NCBI RefSeq assembly: GCF_049366555.1
Contig: NZ_JBMMGT010000012.1
Location: 9,280 to 73,279 of the forward strand
From: Avibacterium volantium_A
Lineage (GTDB): Bacteria > Pseudomonadota > Gammaproteobacteria > Enterobacterales > Pasteurellaceae
Reading direction: 5' to 3'
DNA: 64,000 nt
Below the pieces are notes generated by a model, which was not told the origin of the DNA, made no database searches, and saw only the letters and a program-made list of their open reading frames with translations. Position 1 is the stretch's first letter. The number at the start of each line of letters is the position of its first letter. The translations under genes were made by a program, and so were the position numbers. This document shows positions 17,442 to 26,082 of the stretch, in pieces.

Positions 17442-18440
17442 TTATTCCCCTATAAACGCCAAGGCTTGCTCCACAACTTCTATGCCGGCCCCGGCTTTAT
17501 GGGCGTTTTCGCTGAGGTGTCTGCGCCATTGGCGTGCGCCTTTACAGTTTTGGAATGCACCAAGCATATGGCGTGTGATGTGGTTGAGGTGAACGCCTTG
17601 CGTGAGCTGTTGCTCAATATAAGGGAACATTTTTTCCACCGCTTCTCTTGGGCGCACAATGGAGCTTTGCGGATCAAACAAAGCTTGGTCAATGTAACCT
17701 AATAAACTTGGGTTCTGATAGGCTTCACGCCCCACCATAACGCCGTCCACATAACGCAAATGCTGTTGCATTTCTTCAAGGGTTTTAATGCCGCCGTTAA
17801 TGCTAATCAAAAGCTGTGGGAAATCGCGTTTTAGCTGATAAACACGATCGTAATCAAGCGGCGGGATTTCGCGATTTTCTTTTGGGCTTAAACCGCTGAG
17901 CCACGCTTTGCGCGCATGAACAATCAATTCTTGGCAGCCTGCTTGACTTACTTTCTGCACGAAATCACAAAGAAATTCATAGCTGTCTAAATCATCAATA
18001 CCAATACGCGTTTTCACCGTAACGGGAATGTTCACGGCGGATTGCATTTGTTCAACACACTGAGCAACTAAATCCGCTTTCGCCATTAAGCACGCCCCGA
18101 ACATTCCATTTTGTACGCGATCAGAGGGGCAACCTACATTGAGATTAATTTCTTGATAGCCCCGTTGTTCTGCCAACCTAGCACAATGTTGCAACTGCTC
18201 GGGATCGCTACCGCCAAGCTGAAGTGCCACAGGGTTTTCCACCAGATCAAATTCTAAATGATCGTATTTGGCGTGAATGATCGCCCCTATGGTGACCATT
18301 TCCGTATAAAGTAAGGCGTGCTGGCTAAACTGACGGTGAAAATAGCGGCAATGGCGGGTTGTCCAATCCAGCATTGGGGCGACAGAAAATCGCCCACGAT
18401 AAAAGTGCGGTGTTTTTTTTGTTGATTTTTGTTGATTCAT
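17442..18440 (-). CDS. dusA: tRNA-dihydrouridine synthase A
   Basis: The protein has 332 aa. DusA reduces uridines 20 and 20a in the D-loop of tRNA using FMN and NADPH. FSVAPMLDWTTRHCR near residues 18-32 is the DusA-type FMN start. The catalytic Cys is in NVGCPSDRVQNGMFGACLM near 102-120. VKTRIGIDD, LIVHARKAWLSGLSPKENR and NGGI are further family blocks. The first dozen residues (QQKSTKKT) are not conserved, and the following PHFY is encoded by an uptake sequence (18403-18411). The start shares a base with the clcA stop (TAATG). Confidence 0.94.
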   Translation of the reverse strand: MNQQKSTKKTPHFYRGRFSVAPMLDWTTRHCRYFHRQFSQHALLYTEMVTIGAIIHAKYDHLEFDLVENPVALQLGGSDPEQLQHCARLAEQRGYQEINLNVGCPSDRVQNGMFGACLMAKADLVAQCVEQMQSAVNIPVTVKTRIGIDDLDSYEFLCDFVQKVSQAGCQELIVHARKAWLSGLSPKENREIPPLDYDRVYQLKRDFPQLLISINGGIKTLEEMQQHLRYVDGVMVGREAYQNPSLLGYIDQALFDPQSSIVRPREAVEKMFPYIEQQLTQGVHLNHITRHMLGAFQNCKGARQWRRHLSENAHKAGAGIEVVEQALAFIGE

Positions 18441-19864
18441 TATTTGTTTTCTTCTTGTACGGCTTGCTTTGTTACTTCTTGTTTCACTGCGTCTTGTTTT
18501 ATGGGCTCTTGTTGCTTCGCTTCCTCTTGGATACGTTGGCGAAAGCGTCCCGCTGCAAAATGATAGAACGGTTTTGCGTTAAATTGGCGTGAAATAATAG
18601 AAGCGATTAGGCTACAAATCAAGAGCCAAAATAATACAGGCTCACTCGCAGTCATTTCCATCACGATCACACTTGCCGTAACAGGGGATTGAGTTGCTCC
18701 CGCCAAAAATGCTGCCATACAGAGCAAAACTAAAAGGCGTTGATCGACAATTTCTCCCGTAAGCGACCAAACTTGAACACCAATCCCCGCCCCAGTAGTG
18801 AGTGCTGGGGTGAAAATTCCGCCTGCTGTGCCAGTCCAATAAGTGGCAACCGTAGCAAATAATTTACTTATCCCAACTTCTGAGGCAACGGTTTGACCAT
18901 CAAGGGCTTTGGTTACGACTTCGTAACCCGTGCCGTAAGTTTGTCCGTGAGTGAATGTACCAAGTCCTGCAAGGATCAAGCCTAAAATAAACGCCGTGTA
19001 AATAGGGTGGCGGCGAATCCAACCACGCATTTTTGCGGGGGCTGTGCCTGCAACACCTTTGGCGAGTAACCACGCAAAAACGCCGCCTAACACCCCGCTC
19101 ACTACGCCGCAGAGGATCACCCATAGAAACATATAGGGTACGGAAGTTTGCCCGTGATAATTGGGGAAATAAGGATTATTGCCTTCAATAGCAACTAAAA
19201 TAAATCCAGCAGCCAATACGCCGAGCAATACACGACGTTCCCAGCGTAATAAAATGCCCCGCCCGAGTTCTTCAATGGCAAAAATTACACCGCCTAATGG
19301 GGCATTGAACGCCGCAGCCAATCCTCCCGCCGCCCCTGTTGCCATTAGTTCATTGGCGTTTAGTCCTTTGAATGCTAAGCCGTGGCGACGGCAAACATTG
19401 CCCCACGCATACATCACCGCTGCCCCCACTTGCACTGAAGGCCCTTCCCGTCCAACGGAAGCCCCAAACAGCATCGCCAAAAAAGTGAGCGGGATTTTCC
19501 ACAGGGTTTGCCCAAAAGCGATGAGTTTACTTTTATTGGCACTGTAAGGCATATCAATAGAGGCGATAACTTGAGGAATACCACTGCCCGAAACATAAGG
19601 AGTATATTTGGCCGTTACCCAAGCCAAAAAGGCTAAGCCTAAGGGCAGCACTAGCCATACGGCATAAGTATATTTTGCACTCCATTGGGCATTCCAATGT
19701 AAGGCAAGATCGGCAAATTTCGCAAAGCCTAGTGAGAATAAGGACACCAACGCCGCGCCGATCAATAAGCAGGAAAACTCAATGGTTTTACGCGAAATAC
19801 GATAACTTTGGCGTAATTTTCGGTGAATAAAATGACGAATTTTTTGGGTGAATCGCTTTAACAT
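18440..19864 (-). CDS. clcA: H+/Cl- exchange transporter, ClcA-type
   Basis: The protein has 474 aa from ATG 19864. The open frame extends to a TTG at 19933, but the ATG gives the length of E. coli ClcA (473). ClcA exchanges two chlorides for one proton across the inner membrane and supports extreme acid resistance in E. coli. The chloride filter motifs are all present: GSGIPQV, GREGPSVQ (with the gating Glu) and GIFTPALTTGAG. The internal proton Glu is in the FAIEE segment. The C-terminal 40 residues are charged and Gln/Glu/Lys-rich (QQEPIKQD), probably disordered. Translation is coupled to dusA by TAATG. Confidence 0.9.
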   Translation of the reverse strand: MLKRFTQKIRHFIHRKLRQSYRISRKTIEFSCLLIGAALVSLFSLGFAKFADLALHWNAQWSAKYTYAVWLVLPLGLAFLAWVTAKYTPYVSGSGIPQVIASIDMPYSANKSKLIAFGQTLWKIPLTFLAMLFGASVGREGPSVQVGAAVMYAWGNVCRRHGLAFKGLNANELMATGAAGGLAAAFNAPLGGVIFAIEELGRGILLRWERRVLLGVLAAGFILVAIEGNNPYFPNYHGQTSVPYMFLWVILCGVVSGVLGGVFAWLLAKGVAGTAPAKMRGWIRRHPIYTAFILGLILAGLGTFTHGQTYGTGYEVVTKALDGQTVASEVGISKLFATVATYWTGTAGGIFTPALTTGAGIGVQVWSLTGEIVDQRLLVLLCMAAFLAGATQSPVTASVIVMEMTASEPVLFWLLICSLIASIISRQFNAKPFYHFAAGRFRQRIQEEAKQQEPIKQDAVKQEVTKQAVQEENK

Positions 19865-19964
19865 TTTAGATGATTGAGATGAAAATAAATTGCGGAAAAT
19901 TATAGCAATATTTTCGTGCGTGAGATATGGCAAGGATCAAGAAGATGAAAAATAGGCAAAAAAA

Positions 19965-20003
19965 TCACCGCACTTATTTCGCAAATAAAGTAAAGTGCGG
20001 TGA
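19965..20003 (-). terminator. Inverted uptake-sequence terminator after deoD
   Basis: Two perfect uptake sequences in opposite orientation (19967-19975 and 19993-20001) form a stem. On the minus strand it is followed by ATTTTTTT. Confidence 0.85.
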
Positions 20004-20017
20004 GATTTTGTTAAAAA

Positions 20018-20734
20018 TTAAGCCTGCTCACCAAGCAATACGCTTTCTAACGCAATTTCAATCATCTCATTGAACGTAAGTTGGCGTTCTTCTGCGGTGG
20101 TTTGCTCGTGTGTGCGAATGTGGTCTGATACGGTACAGATAGTTAAGGCTTTTGCACCAAATTCTGCAGCAACACCATAAATGCCCGCGGCTTCCATTTC
20201 TACGCCCAAAATGCCGTATTTTTCCATTACGTCAAACATTTCCACATCTGGCGTATAGAACAGATCAGCAGAATAAAGGTTTCCCACACGCACATTGATG
20301 CCTTTGTTTTTTGCCGCTTGCACGGCAGCTTGGGTCATATCAAAATCGGCAATAGCAGCAAAATCGTTATCTTTAAAGCGAATGCGGTTCACTTTGGAAT
20401 CCGTACAAGCGCCAAGCCCGATGATCACTTCACGCAATTTCACATCTGGACGCACGGCACCGCACGAACCGACGCGGATAATTTTTTTTACGCCGTATTC
20501 AGTGATCAGCTCTTTGGCATAAATAGAGCAAGACGGAATACCCATTCCGTGTCCCATTACAGAGATTTTACGACCTTTGTATGTGCCTGTGTAGCCAAGC
20601 ATATTACGCACGTTGGTTACTTCTTTGGCATCGTCTAAAAAGGTTTCAGCAATATATTTAGCACGCAACGGGTCGCCAGGCATTAATACTACGTCAGCAA
20701 AAGCCCCAGCGGGTGCGTTAATATGTGGAGTCAT
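20018..20734 (-). CDS. deoD: Purine nucleoside phosphorylase DeoD
   Basis: The protein has 238 aa. DeoD splits purine (deoxy)ribonucleosides with phosphate into base and pentose-1-phosphate; the bacterial form is a hexamer. Marks are MTPHINAPAG with His 4, VLMPGDPLRAKYIAE (phosphate site), MGHGMGIPSCSIYAKEL, VEMEAAGIYG near 178-187 and TVSDHI with the catalytic Asp. It is the promoter-distal partner of deoB, 17 bp away, which converts the pentose-1-phosphate product. Confidence 0.96.
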   Translation of the reverse strand: MTPHINAPAGAFADVVLMPGDPLRAKYIAETFLDDAKEVTNVRNMLGYTGTYKGRKISVMGHGMGIPSCSIYAKELITEYGVKKIIRVGSCGAVRPDVKLREVIIGLGACTDSKVNRIRFKDNDFAAIADFDMTQAAVQAAKNKGINVRVGNLYSADLFYTPDVEMFDVMEKYGILGVEMEAAGIYGVAAEFGAKALTICTVSDHIRTHEQTTAEERQLTFNEMIEIALESVLLGEQA

Positions 20735-20751
20735 AATCTATCCTCTTAAAG

Positions 20752-21990
20752 TTAATCTTGATGGTGAAAATCAATGATTGATTTGCCGTAATCCATTGGC
20801 GGCAGATCAAAATAATCAGCGACAGTTTGCCCTACGTCAGCGAAAGTGTCGCGTTTGCCTAAGAATTGTTTTGGCACTTGCGAACCGTATAATAGCACAG
20901 GGATATGCTCGCGAGTGTGATCCGTGCCGTGCCAAGTTGGGTCGCAACCGTGGTCAGCTGTGAAAATGAGTAAATCATCTTCGTTCATTAAGGCTAATAA
21001 TTCTGGAATACGGCTGTCGAAGTATTCTAATGCAGCAGCATAACCTGCTACATCACGGCGATGGCCGAAATCAGAGTCAAAGTTTACAAAGTTGGTGAAA
21101 ACAATGGAATTTTCACCCGCTCTTTTCACTTCCACAAGGGTTTTGTCGAATAATTCTTCCAAGCCCGTGGCTTTCACTTTTTCGGTGATTCCCGTGTGTG
21201 CGTAAATATCCGCAATTTTGCCGATAGAAATCACATCGCCTTGTTTTTCTTCCACTAGTTTTTGTAATACGGTTTTGGCAGGTGGCTCAATGGCGTAGTC
21301 TTTACGGTTACCTGTGCGAGAAAATTCGCCCGCTTTGTTGCCCACAAATGGGCGAGCGATTACGCGGCCAATGTTGTAATCAGCCAGTTCTTCACGCACG
21401 ATTTCACATAATTCGTAAAGTTTTTCCAAGCCGTAGGTTTCTTCGTGGCAAGCAATTTGGAAAACGGAATCTGCCGAGGTGTAGAAAATCGGTTTGCCCG
21501 TTTTCATATGTTCTTCACCAAGCTGATCTAAGATCACCGTGCCAGAAGAATGACAGTTGCCGAGATAGCCATCAAGCCCCGCACGTTCAACAATACGATC
21601 TAAAAGCGCTTGTGGGAAGCTGTTTTCGTGTTCTGGGAAGTAGCCCCAATCAAATAACACGGGAACGCCTGCGATCTCCCAGTGTCCTGATGGAGTGTCT
21701 TTACCTGAAGAAATTTCTTTTGCATAAGCATAACCGCCGATTAAATTTGGCGTAGGGTTAAAACCCGCTGGCAATTCACCGCAAGATTCTTTCGCAGCCA
21801 AGCCTAAGCCGAGTTTTTCAAAGTTAGGCAGATGAAGTGGGCCTTTGCGGCCATTTTTGTCTTCTAGCCCTTCCGCACAACGTTGTGCAATATGGCCTAA
21901 GGTGTTCGCTCCTTTATCGCCAAATTTTTCTGCATCTTCACTTGAACCGATACCGAAAGAGTCTAACATCATTATAAATACGCGTTTCAT
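20752..21990 (-). CDS. deoB: Phosphopentomutase DeoB
   Basis: The protein has 412 aa from ATG 21990. The frame is open to 22029, but GGAGC at 21996-22000 and the family start MKRVFIMMLDSFGIG support 21990. DeoB moves phosphate between C1 and C5 of ribose or deoxyribose, linking nucleoside breakdown to central metabolism. It belongs to the alkaline-phosphatase superfamily: the metal Asp is in LDSFGIG, the phosphothreonine is in GKDTPSGHWE near 86-95, and the distal metal ligands are in FTADHGCDPTWHGTDHTREH. A PurR-like box lies about 116 bp upstream of its start. Confidence 0.96.
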   Translation of the reverse strand: MKRVFIMMLDSFGIGSSEDAEKFGDKGANTLGHIAQRCAEGLEDKNGRKGPLHLPNFEKLGLGLAAKESCGELPAGFNPTPNLIGGYAYAKEISSGKDTPSGHWEIAGVPVLFDWGYFPEHENSFPQALLDRIVERAGLDGYLGNCHSSGTVILDQLGEEHMKTGKPIFYTSADSVFQIACHEETYGLEKLYELCEIVREELADYNIGRVIARPFVGNKAGEFSRTGNRKDYAIEPPAKTVLQKLVEEKQGDVISIGKIADIYAHTGITEKVKATGLEELFDKTLVEVKRAGENSIVFTNFVNFDSDFGHRRDVAGYAAALEYFDSRIPELLALMNEDDLLIFTADHGCDPTWHGTDHTREHIPVLLYGSQVPKQFLGKRDTFADVGQTVADYFDLPPMDYGKSIIDFHHQD

Positions 21991-22105
21991 TTTAAGCTCC
22001 TTAATTATTGAACTCTGTTTTTCAGGCAACAGAATGTTTGCGTTATGTTGAAAAATGATTGCTCAAGGAAATCTCTTACCTTGTGTGTGATTACCGTTAT
22101 TACAA

Positions 22106-22121
22106 TAGCAAACGTTTTCTT
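22106..22121. promoter_or_regulatory. PurR-like box upstream of deoB-deoD
   Basis: TAGCAAACGTTTTCTT shares the 12-base core GCAAACGTTTTC with the purL operator at 11778-11793. It lies between nupC and deoB. If functional it would place nucleoside salvage under purine control. Confidence 0.5.
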
Positions 22122-22135
22122 TGCCTTAATATGAC

Positions 22136-22161
22136 AACACCACGAACAATGTCGTGGTGTT
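22136..22161. repeat. Perfect 10-bp inverted repeat between nupC and deoB
   Basis: AACACCACGA and TCGTGGTGTT flank a 6-base loop. Neither strand has a T run directly after the stem, so a classical terminator is doubtful. It could be an mRNA-processing hairpin or a weak terminator for nupC. Confidence 0.6.
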
Positions 22162-22204
22162 ATCGAAAAAATTCGGTGAAATTTTACCGCACTTTTCTTA
22201 CATT

Positions 22205-23467
22205 TTATAGTGCAGCACCACTTAAACCGATAAATAAACCTGCAATGGTTGCACTCATCAGATTTGCTAATGATCCTGCGATCACCGCTTTGATACCAAG
22301 ACGCGCAATATCACCACGGCGGCTTGGTGCCATTCCACCTAATCCACCGATTAAGATGGCGATAGAGCTGAAGTTGGCGAAACCACAAAGGGCGAAAGTA
22401 ATAATCGCTTTGGTTTTATCGCTTAATTGTACCGCAGCGTCCGCAGCAAGGTAAGGGGCAAATTCTAAGTAGCCAACAAATTCGTTCACCGCTAATTTAA
22501 TCCCGATCATTTGACCTGCAACCGCAGCTTCGTCCCAAGGTACACCAATTACCCAAGCCAGAGGGCGGAAAATCCAACCTAAAATTAAGCCAAGAGAAAG
22601 TTCAGGCATACCAAACCAGTTGCCGATACCACCTAATAAACCATTGACTAAGGCAATTAATGCTACGAAGGCAATCAACATTGCGCCCACATTCATTGCC
22701 AACTGCATACCAGATGAAGCCCCTGCTGCTGCTGCATCTAAAATATTAGAAGGCTGTTCCAAATCTACTTTTTCAATGTCATCATTGAATTTTTCGGTTT
22801 GTGGCATAATTAATTTTGCAAATAATAAACCTGCTGGTGCAGCCATAAAAGAAGCAGCAATCAAGTATGGCAATGGCACGCCTAAGCCAGCATAACCTGC
22901 CAATACAGAACCTGCGATAGAAGCTAAACCACCACACATTACAGCAAATAATTCGGATTCAGTCATTTTGCTGATATAAGGTTTCACCACTAATGGCGCT
23001 TCTGTTTGTCCTACGAAAATGTTTGCCGCTGCCGACATTGATTCGGCTTTCGATGTGCCTAACACTTTTTGCAAGCCGCCACCGATAATGCGGATAATAA
23101 ATTGCATAATGCCAATGTAATAAAGTAAGGAAATTAACGCAGAGAAGAACACGATGATCGGTAACACACGAATGGCGAAAATAAAACCATCATTACCAAA
23201 GGCTTTGAAAGAGGCGTCAGTGGCTAACCCACCAAAGACAAATTGAACCCCTTCGTTACCGTAATTAATCACTTTGCTTACGCCATTGGATAAGGACAGC
23301 AAAATATCACGACCAACAGGCACATAAAGAATAAATGCACCGATCAGAATTTGAATTAATAACGCACCTCCTACAGTACGCAAACTAATCGCACGGCGAT
23401 TGCTGGATAATAGAACGGCAATAGCAAGAAGTACAACAATGCCTAGCACACTTATTAAGCTACTCAT
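22205..23467 (-). CDS. nupC: NupC-family nucleoside transporter
   Basis: The protein has 420 aa with many membrane segments. It is a concentrative (proton-coupled) nucleoside transporter of the inner membrane. Family marks are the early VGGALLIQILIGAFILYVP, GFIFAIRVLPIIVFFSALI, FVGQTEAPLVVKPYI near 150-164, and MCGGLASIAGSVLAGYA. The C-terminal NEFVGYLEFAP and ALCGFANFSSIAI correspond to the nucleoside-binding loops of CNT proteins. The position upstream of deoB-deoD fits uptake followed by phosphorolysis. Whether it shares their transcript is unclear, because 214 bp with a hairpin and a possible operator separate them. Confidence 0.93.
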   Translation of the reverse strand: MSSLISVLGIVVLLAIAVLLSSNRRAISLRTVGGALLIQILIGAFILYVPVGRDILLSLSNGVSKVINYGNEGVQFVFGGLATDASFKAFGNDGFIFAIRVLPIIVFFSALISLLYYIGIMQFIIRIIGGGLQKVLGTSKAESMSAAANIFVGQTEAPLVVKPYISKMTESELFAVMCGGLASIAGSVLAGYAGLGVPLPYLIAASFMAAPAGLLFAKLIMPQTEKFNDDIEKVDLEQPSNILDAAAAGASSGMQLAMNVGAMLIAFVALIALVNGLLGGIGNWFGMPELSLGLILGWIFRPLAWVIGVPWDEAAVAGQMIGIKLAVNEFVGYLEFAPYLAADAAVQLSDKTKAIITFALCGFANFSSIAILIGGLGGMAPSRRGDIARLGIKAVIAGSLANLMSATIAGLFIGLSGAAL

Positions 23468-23708
23468 ATTAGAATTTCCTTAAATGTAAAATTGATATAA
23501 AAAAGCGAGCTAATTCTACAGTTTTTTGTAATGAAATGCTTGCAAAAATGTACAAAAATGTGAAGGCAAGCGATTGCTTTGCTGTAAAAAGCAACAATTT
23601 CTTAAACGTTTTAGCTATATGTTATAGAGATTAAGAAGTTGGGATTTAGGCAAATTTCCTTTATCATCACAACTAAAAGTGCGGTGCAAATTTACGACAA
23701 ATTTATTT

Positions 23709-24359
23709 ATGAAAAATCAATTTAAAGTTCTCCCTAAAACGCCTTGGACAGCAAAAAACTTCTGGTCTGTGGAGCTTCAGCCCTTATGCGTACTTATCCT
23801 TTCTTTATTGATTTTAGGGCTTGGCGAAGGATTGCTTTTGCTTTCTAACCTCGGCTCAGCCCCTTGGACAGTACTTTCACAAGGCATTGCGTTACAGGCA
23901 GGATTTAGCGTAGGCTGGGCATCATTATTGATTAGCGCATTGGTGATGCTAATGTGGCTGCCACTCAAACTCCGTGTCGGCTTAGGGACAATCTTAAATA
24001 TGCTTTTGGTTGCCTTGGCTTTAGGCATTAGTGTTGCTTTTCTGCCAGCTCCAAGTGGAATTCTATTGCGTATTGGCTATGCCATCATCGGGATTTTGCT
24101 CTTTGGGATCGCCTCCGCGTTTTATCTCACCTGCCATCAAGGTGGCGGACCAAGAGATGGACTAATGGTTGGGCTTTGCCACCGCTTTCACTGCAAGGTT
24201 GGTATTGTCAGAACCATTATGGAAGTTACCGTTTGTGTATTAGGCTTTATGCTCGGCGGCACAGTGGGCATTGGCACATTATTGTTTGCTTTTTCTATTG
24301 GCTGGGTGGTGCAAGCAACATTAAGCATAATGGTTAATTGCTTATCCCCTGAAAAATAA
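23709..24359 (+). CDS. YczE/YyaS/YitT-like integral membrane protein
   Basis: The protein has 216 aa from ATG 23709; the longer frame begins at a GTG inside an uptake sequence (23677-23685), which is implausible. It has five or six hydrophobic segments. GEGLLLLSNLGSAPWTVLSQGI near the N terminus and HQGGGPRDGLMVGL near the middle are the signatures of the YczE-type family, whose function is undefined. The stop codon overlaps another uptake sequence at 24359-24367. It is probably monocistronic. Confidence 0.8.
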   Translation: MKNQFKVLPKTPWTAKNFWSVELQPLCVLILSLLILGLGEGLLLLSNLGSAPWTVLSQGIALQAGFSVGWASLLISALVMLMWLPLKLRVGLGTILNMLLVALALGISVAFLPAPSGILLRIGYAIIGILLFGIASAFYLTCHQGGGPRDGLMVGLCHRFHCKVGIVRTIMEVTVCVLGFMLGGTVGIGTLLFAFSIGWVVQATLSIMVNCLSPEK

Positions 24360-24444
24360 AGTGCGGTGATTTTTTCATTCTTTTTTCTTTTCAGCAAAGA
24401 TCCGTTACACTAGCGCAAAAGTGATTTTAAAAAAGGGATAAATT

Positions 24445-25206
24445 ATGCCAACCATTAGCGTTGCAATGATTGTAAAAAATGAACAGCAAGATCTTGCACA
24501 ATGCTTAGCCAGTGTGAAAGATTGGGTGGACGAGATTGTGATTTTAGATTCGGGCAGTACCGATAATACCAAAGAAATCGCCCTACAATATGGCGCGAAA
24601 TTCTATGAAAATACCGATTGGCAAGGCTTTGGCAAACAACGCCAACTTGCCCAGCAATATGTTACGTCCGATTATGTGCTATGGCTAGACGCTGATGAAC
24701 GGGTAACCGATGAGTTACGGGAAAATATTCAGCAAGCGGTGGCAAACAATTTGCCGAATGTGGTGTACGATATTCCACGCATTAGCGAAGTGTTCGGGCG
24801 CTTAATTCGCCATTCGGGTTGGTATCCTGATTATGTAGTGCGTTTGTATCAAACCCAGTATGCAGGCTATAACGATGCCTTAGTTCACGAAAAAGTGGTG
24901 TATCCTGTCAATACAAAAGTGGAAAAATTGGCGGGTAACTTGCTGCATTATCCTTATAAAAATTTACATCATTACTTGGTGAAATCAGCTAACTATGCGC
25001 AAGCTTGGGCGGAACAACGCCATAGACAAGGCAAAAAAGCCACGCTGTTTCAAGGGATTACGCACGGCATTGCAACTTTCGCAAAAATGTATCTATTAAA
25101 AGCAGGATTTTTAGATGGAAAAGAAGGCTTTTTATTAGCCGTTCTTTCGGGGCATTCTACCTTTGTTAAATATGCCGATTTATGGATTAGAGGTAAAAAT
25201 AAGTAA
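24445..25206 (+). CDS. Family 2 glycosyltransferase, LgtF/KdtX/WaaE-like
   Basis: The protein has 253 aa. The GT-A fold has an N-terminal SVAMIVKNEQQDL, then VDEIVILDSGSTDNT near 29-43. The metal-binding Asp pair is in LWLDADERV near 77-85. It resembles the Pasteurellaceae lipooligosaccharide glucosyltransferase LgtF, which adds the first glucose to heptose I of the inner core, and the related KdtX/WaaE proteins. The usual neighbour kdtA is absent here, so the exact acceptor is uncertain. A strong terminator lies 40 bp after the stop. The last 27 bp overlap the convergent DUF488 frame. Confidence 0.8.
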   Translation: MPTISVAMIVKNEQQDLAQCLASVKDWVDEIVILDSGSTDNTKEIALQYGAKFYENTDWQGFGKQRQLAQQYVTSDYVLWLDADERVTDELRENIQQAVANNLPNVVYDIPRISEVFGRLIRHSGWYPDYVVRLYQTQYAGYNDALVHEKVVYPVNTKVEKLAGNLLHYPYKNLHHYLVKSANYAQAWAEQRHRQGKKATLFQGITHGIATFAKMYLLKAGFLDGKEGFLLAVLSGHSTFVKYADLWIRGKNK

Positions 25207-25638
25207 CTCATTCTCAAGAATATTTAAATAGTTTAAGAATAGAGTAAATGAGAGCCAAACGGCTCTCATTTTTTTATGGGTTAAAGAATATTTTTGTTCT
25301 AAAACATTTAATAACACAGGAATATGGCTGTGTTCAATATCTTTCACTGCGGTAACTAATACGACTTCCTTTTGATTAGCGATTTTTTGTAGGAAATCTT
25401 GTACTAATGACGTGTTTTGTTGGAGTTCTTGGGCGTATTGTTGGGCAAATTCGGGGTAAGTGATTTCAGCGTGGTGATAGCGAGTTCTTAGCTCGGAAGA
25501 TGGGGTGATGTCTTTTTCCCAAAGGGCAATGTGGGCTTCTAGTTTAGCAATGCCTCTTGGCCAAAGACGGTCGATCAGGACACGGAAATCATTTGGGGAA
25601 AAATCTTTGTCGTAAATGCGTTTTACTGTAAATTTCAT
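25180..25638 (-). CDS. DUF488 (YeaO-like) protein with atypical C-terminal tail
   Basis: The frame encodes 152 aa. Residues 1-115 match the DUF488/YeaO family: VKRIYDKDF, VLIDRLWPRGI, ALWEKDITPS, LRTRYHH, and VLVTAVKDIEHSHIPVLLNVL. Homologs end near that point. Here the frame runs on for about 35 residues (SLTHKKMRAVWLS onward) straight through the terminator hairpin of the convergent glycosyltransferase and 27 bp into its coding end. That suggests the original stop was lost. The family's function is unknown. Confidence 0.78.
   Translation of the reverse strand: MKFTVKRIYDKDFSPNDFRVLIDRLWPRGIAKLEAHIALWEKDITPSSELRTRYHHAEITYPEFAQQYAQELQQNTSLVQDFLQKIANQKEVVLVTAVKDIEHSHIPVLLNVLEQKYSLTHKKMRAVWLSFTLFLNYLNILENELLIFTSNP
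25247..25277 (+). terminator. Terminator after the glycosyltransferase gene
   Basis: AATGAGAGCC pairs with GGCTCTCATT around AAAC, followed by T5. It is embedded, in antisense, in the 3' end of the DUF488 frame. Confidence 0.85.
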
Positions 25639-25693
25639 TTGATGCTCAGGAATTGAATTTAGGGGCTAAATTTAGCCCCTTGTGTTGGTTTGA

Positions 25694-25978
25694 TTAACGT
25701 AAGCCTAATTCAAAAATTAAGGATTCCGCTTGGCAGCTAAATGTGAAATCAGCGTTGAGTAAAAATCCGCCGTCAATGGGGCTGATTGTGGCTTGAATTT
25801 GGCAAGGTTCGGTTTCTGCAGCGCTCGCTTTTTGGGTGAATTCTTGTAAGGCAAGATCAGCTTCTGCTTCTGTGGCATAAACACGTTCAACGTGGCTGGT
25901 GCAGTTGCTATTGTCGATGATAGTGCCAACGTCAAAGGTGTTGCAGCCTACGCATTCTACGGGATTCTCTTTTTTCAT
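25694..25978 (-). CDS. yfcZ: YfcZ/YiiS family (DUF406) protein
   Basis: The protein has 94 aa. It closely follows E. coli YfcZ: CNTFDVGTIIDNSNCT at the start, RVYATEAEADLAL, SAAETEPCQI in the middle and the conserved ending DFTFSCQAESLIFELGLR. The function is not established. It contains four scattered Cys and is probably cytoplasmic. The start has no close partner on this strand: DUF488 begins 55 bp downstream and gnd lies upstream on the far side. Confidence 0.85.
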   Translation of the reverse strand: MKKENPVECVGCNTFDVGTIIDNSNCTSHVERVYATEAEADLALQEFTQKASAAETEPCQIQATISPIDGGFLLNADFTFSCQAESLIFELGLR

Positions 25979-26082
25979 TTTATGACTCCTATTTTTTATG
26001 AATGGAAAAAGTACGAAATTTTACACCGCACTTTATTTTATGCAAAAAGAGCGATAGGCAGGCCCATCGCTCGTCATATTAA

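Noticed and set aside
19179..19547. 122-aa open frame on the plus strand
   Set aside because: It lies wholly antisense to clcA, is rich in Pro/Ala/Thr in a way expected from the opposite strand of membrane-protein codons, and has no ribosome-binding site.
21282..21755. 157-aa open frame on the plus strand
   Set aside because: Antisense to deoB, which is certain; Cys/Arg/His-rich translation typical of a shadow frame.
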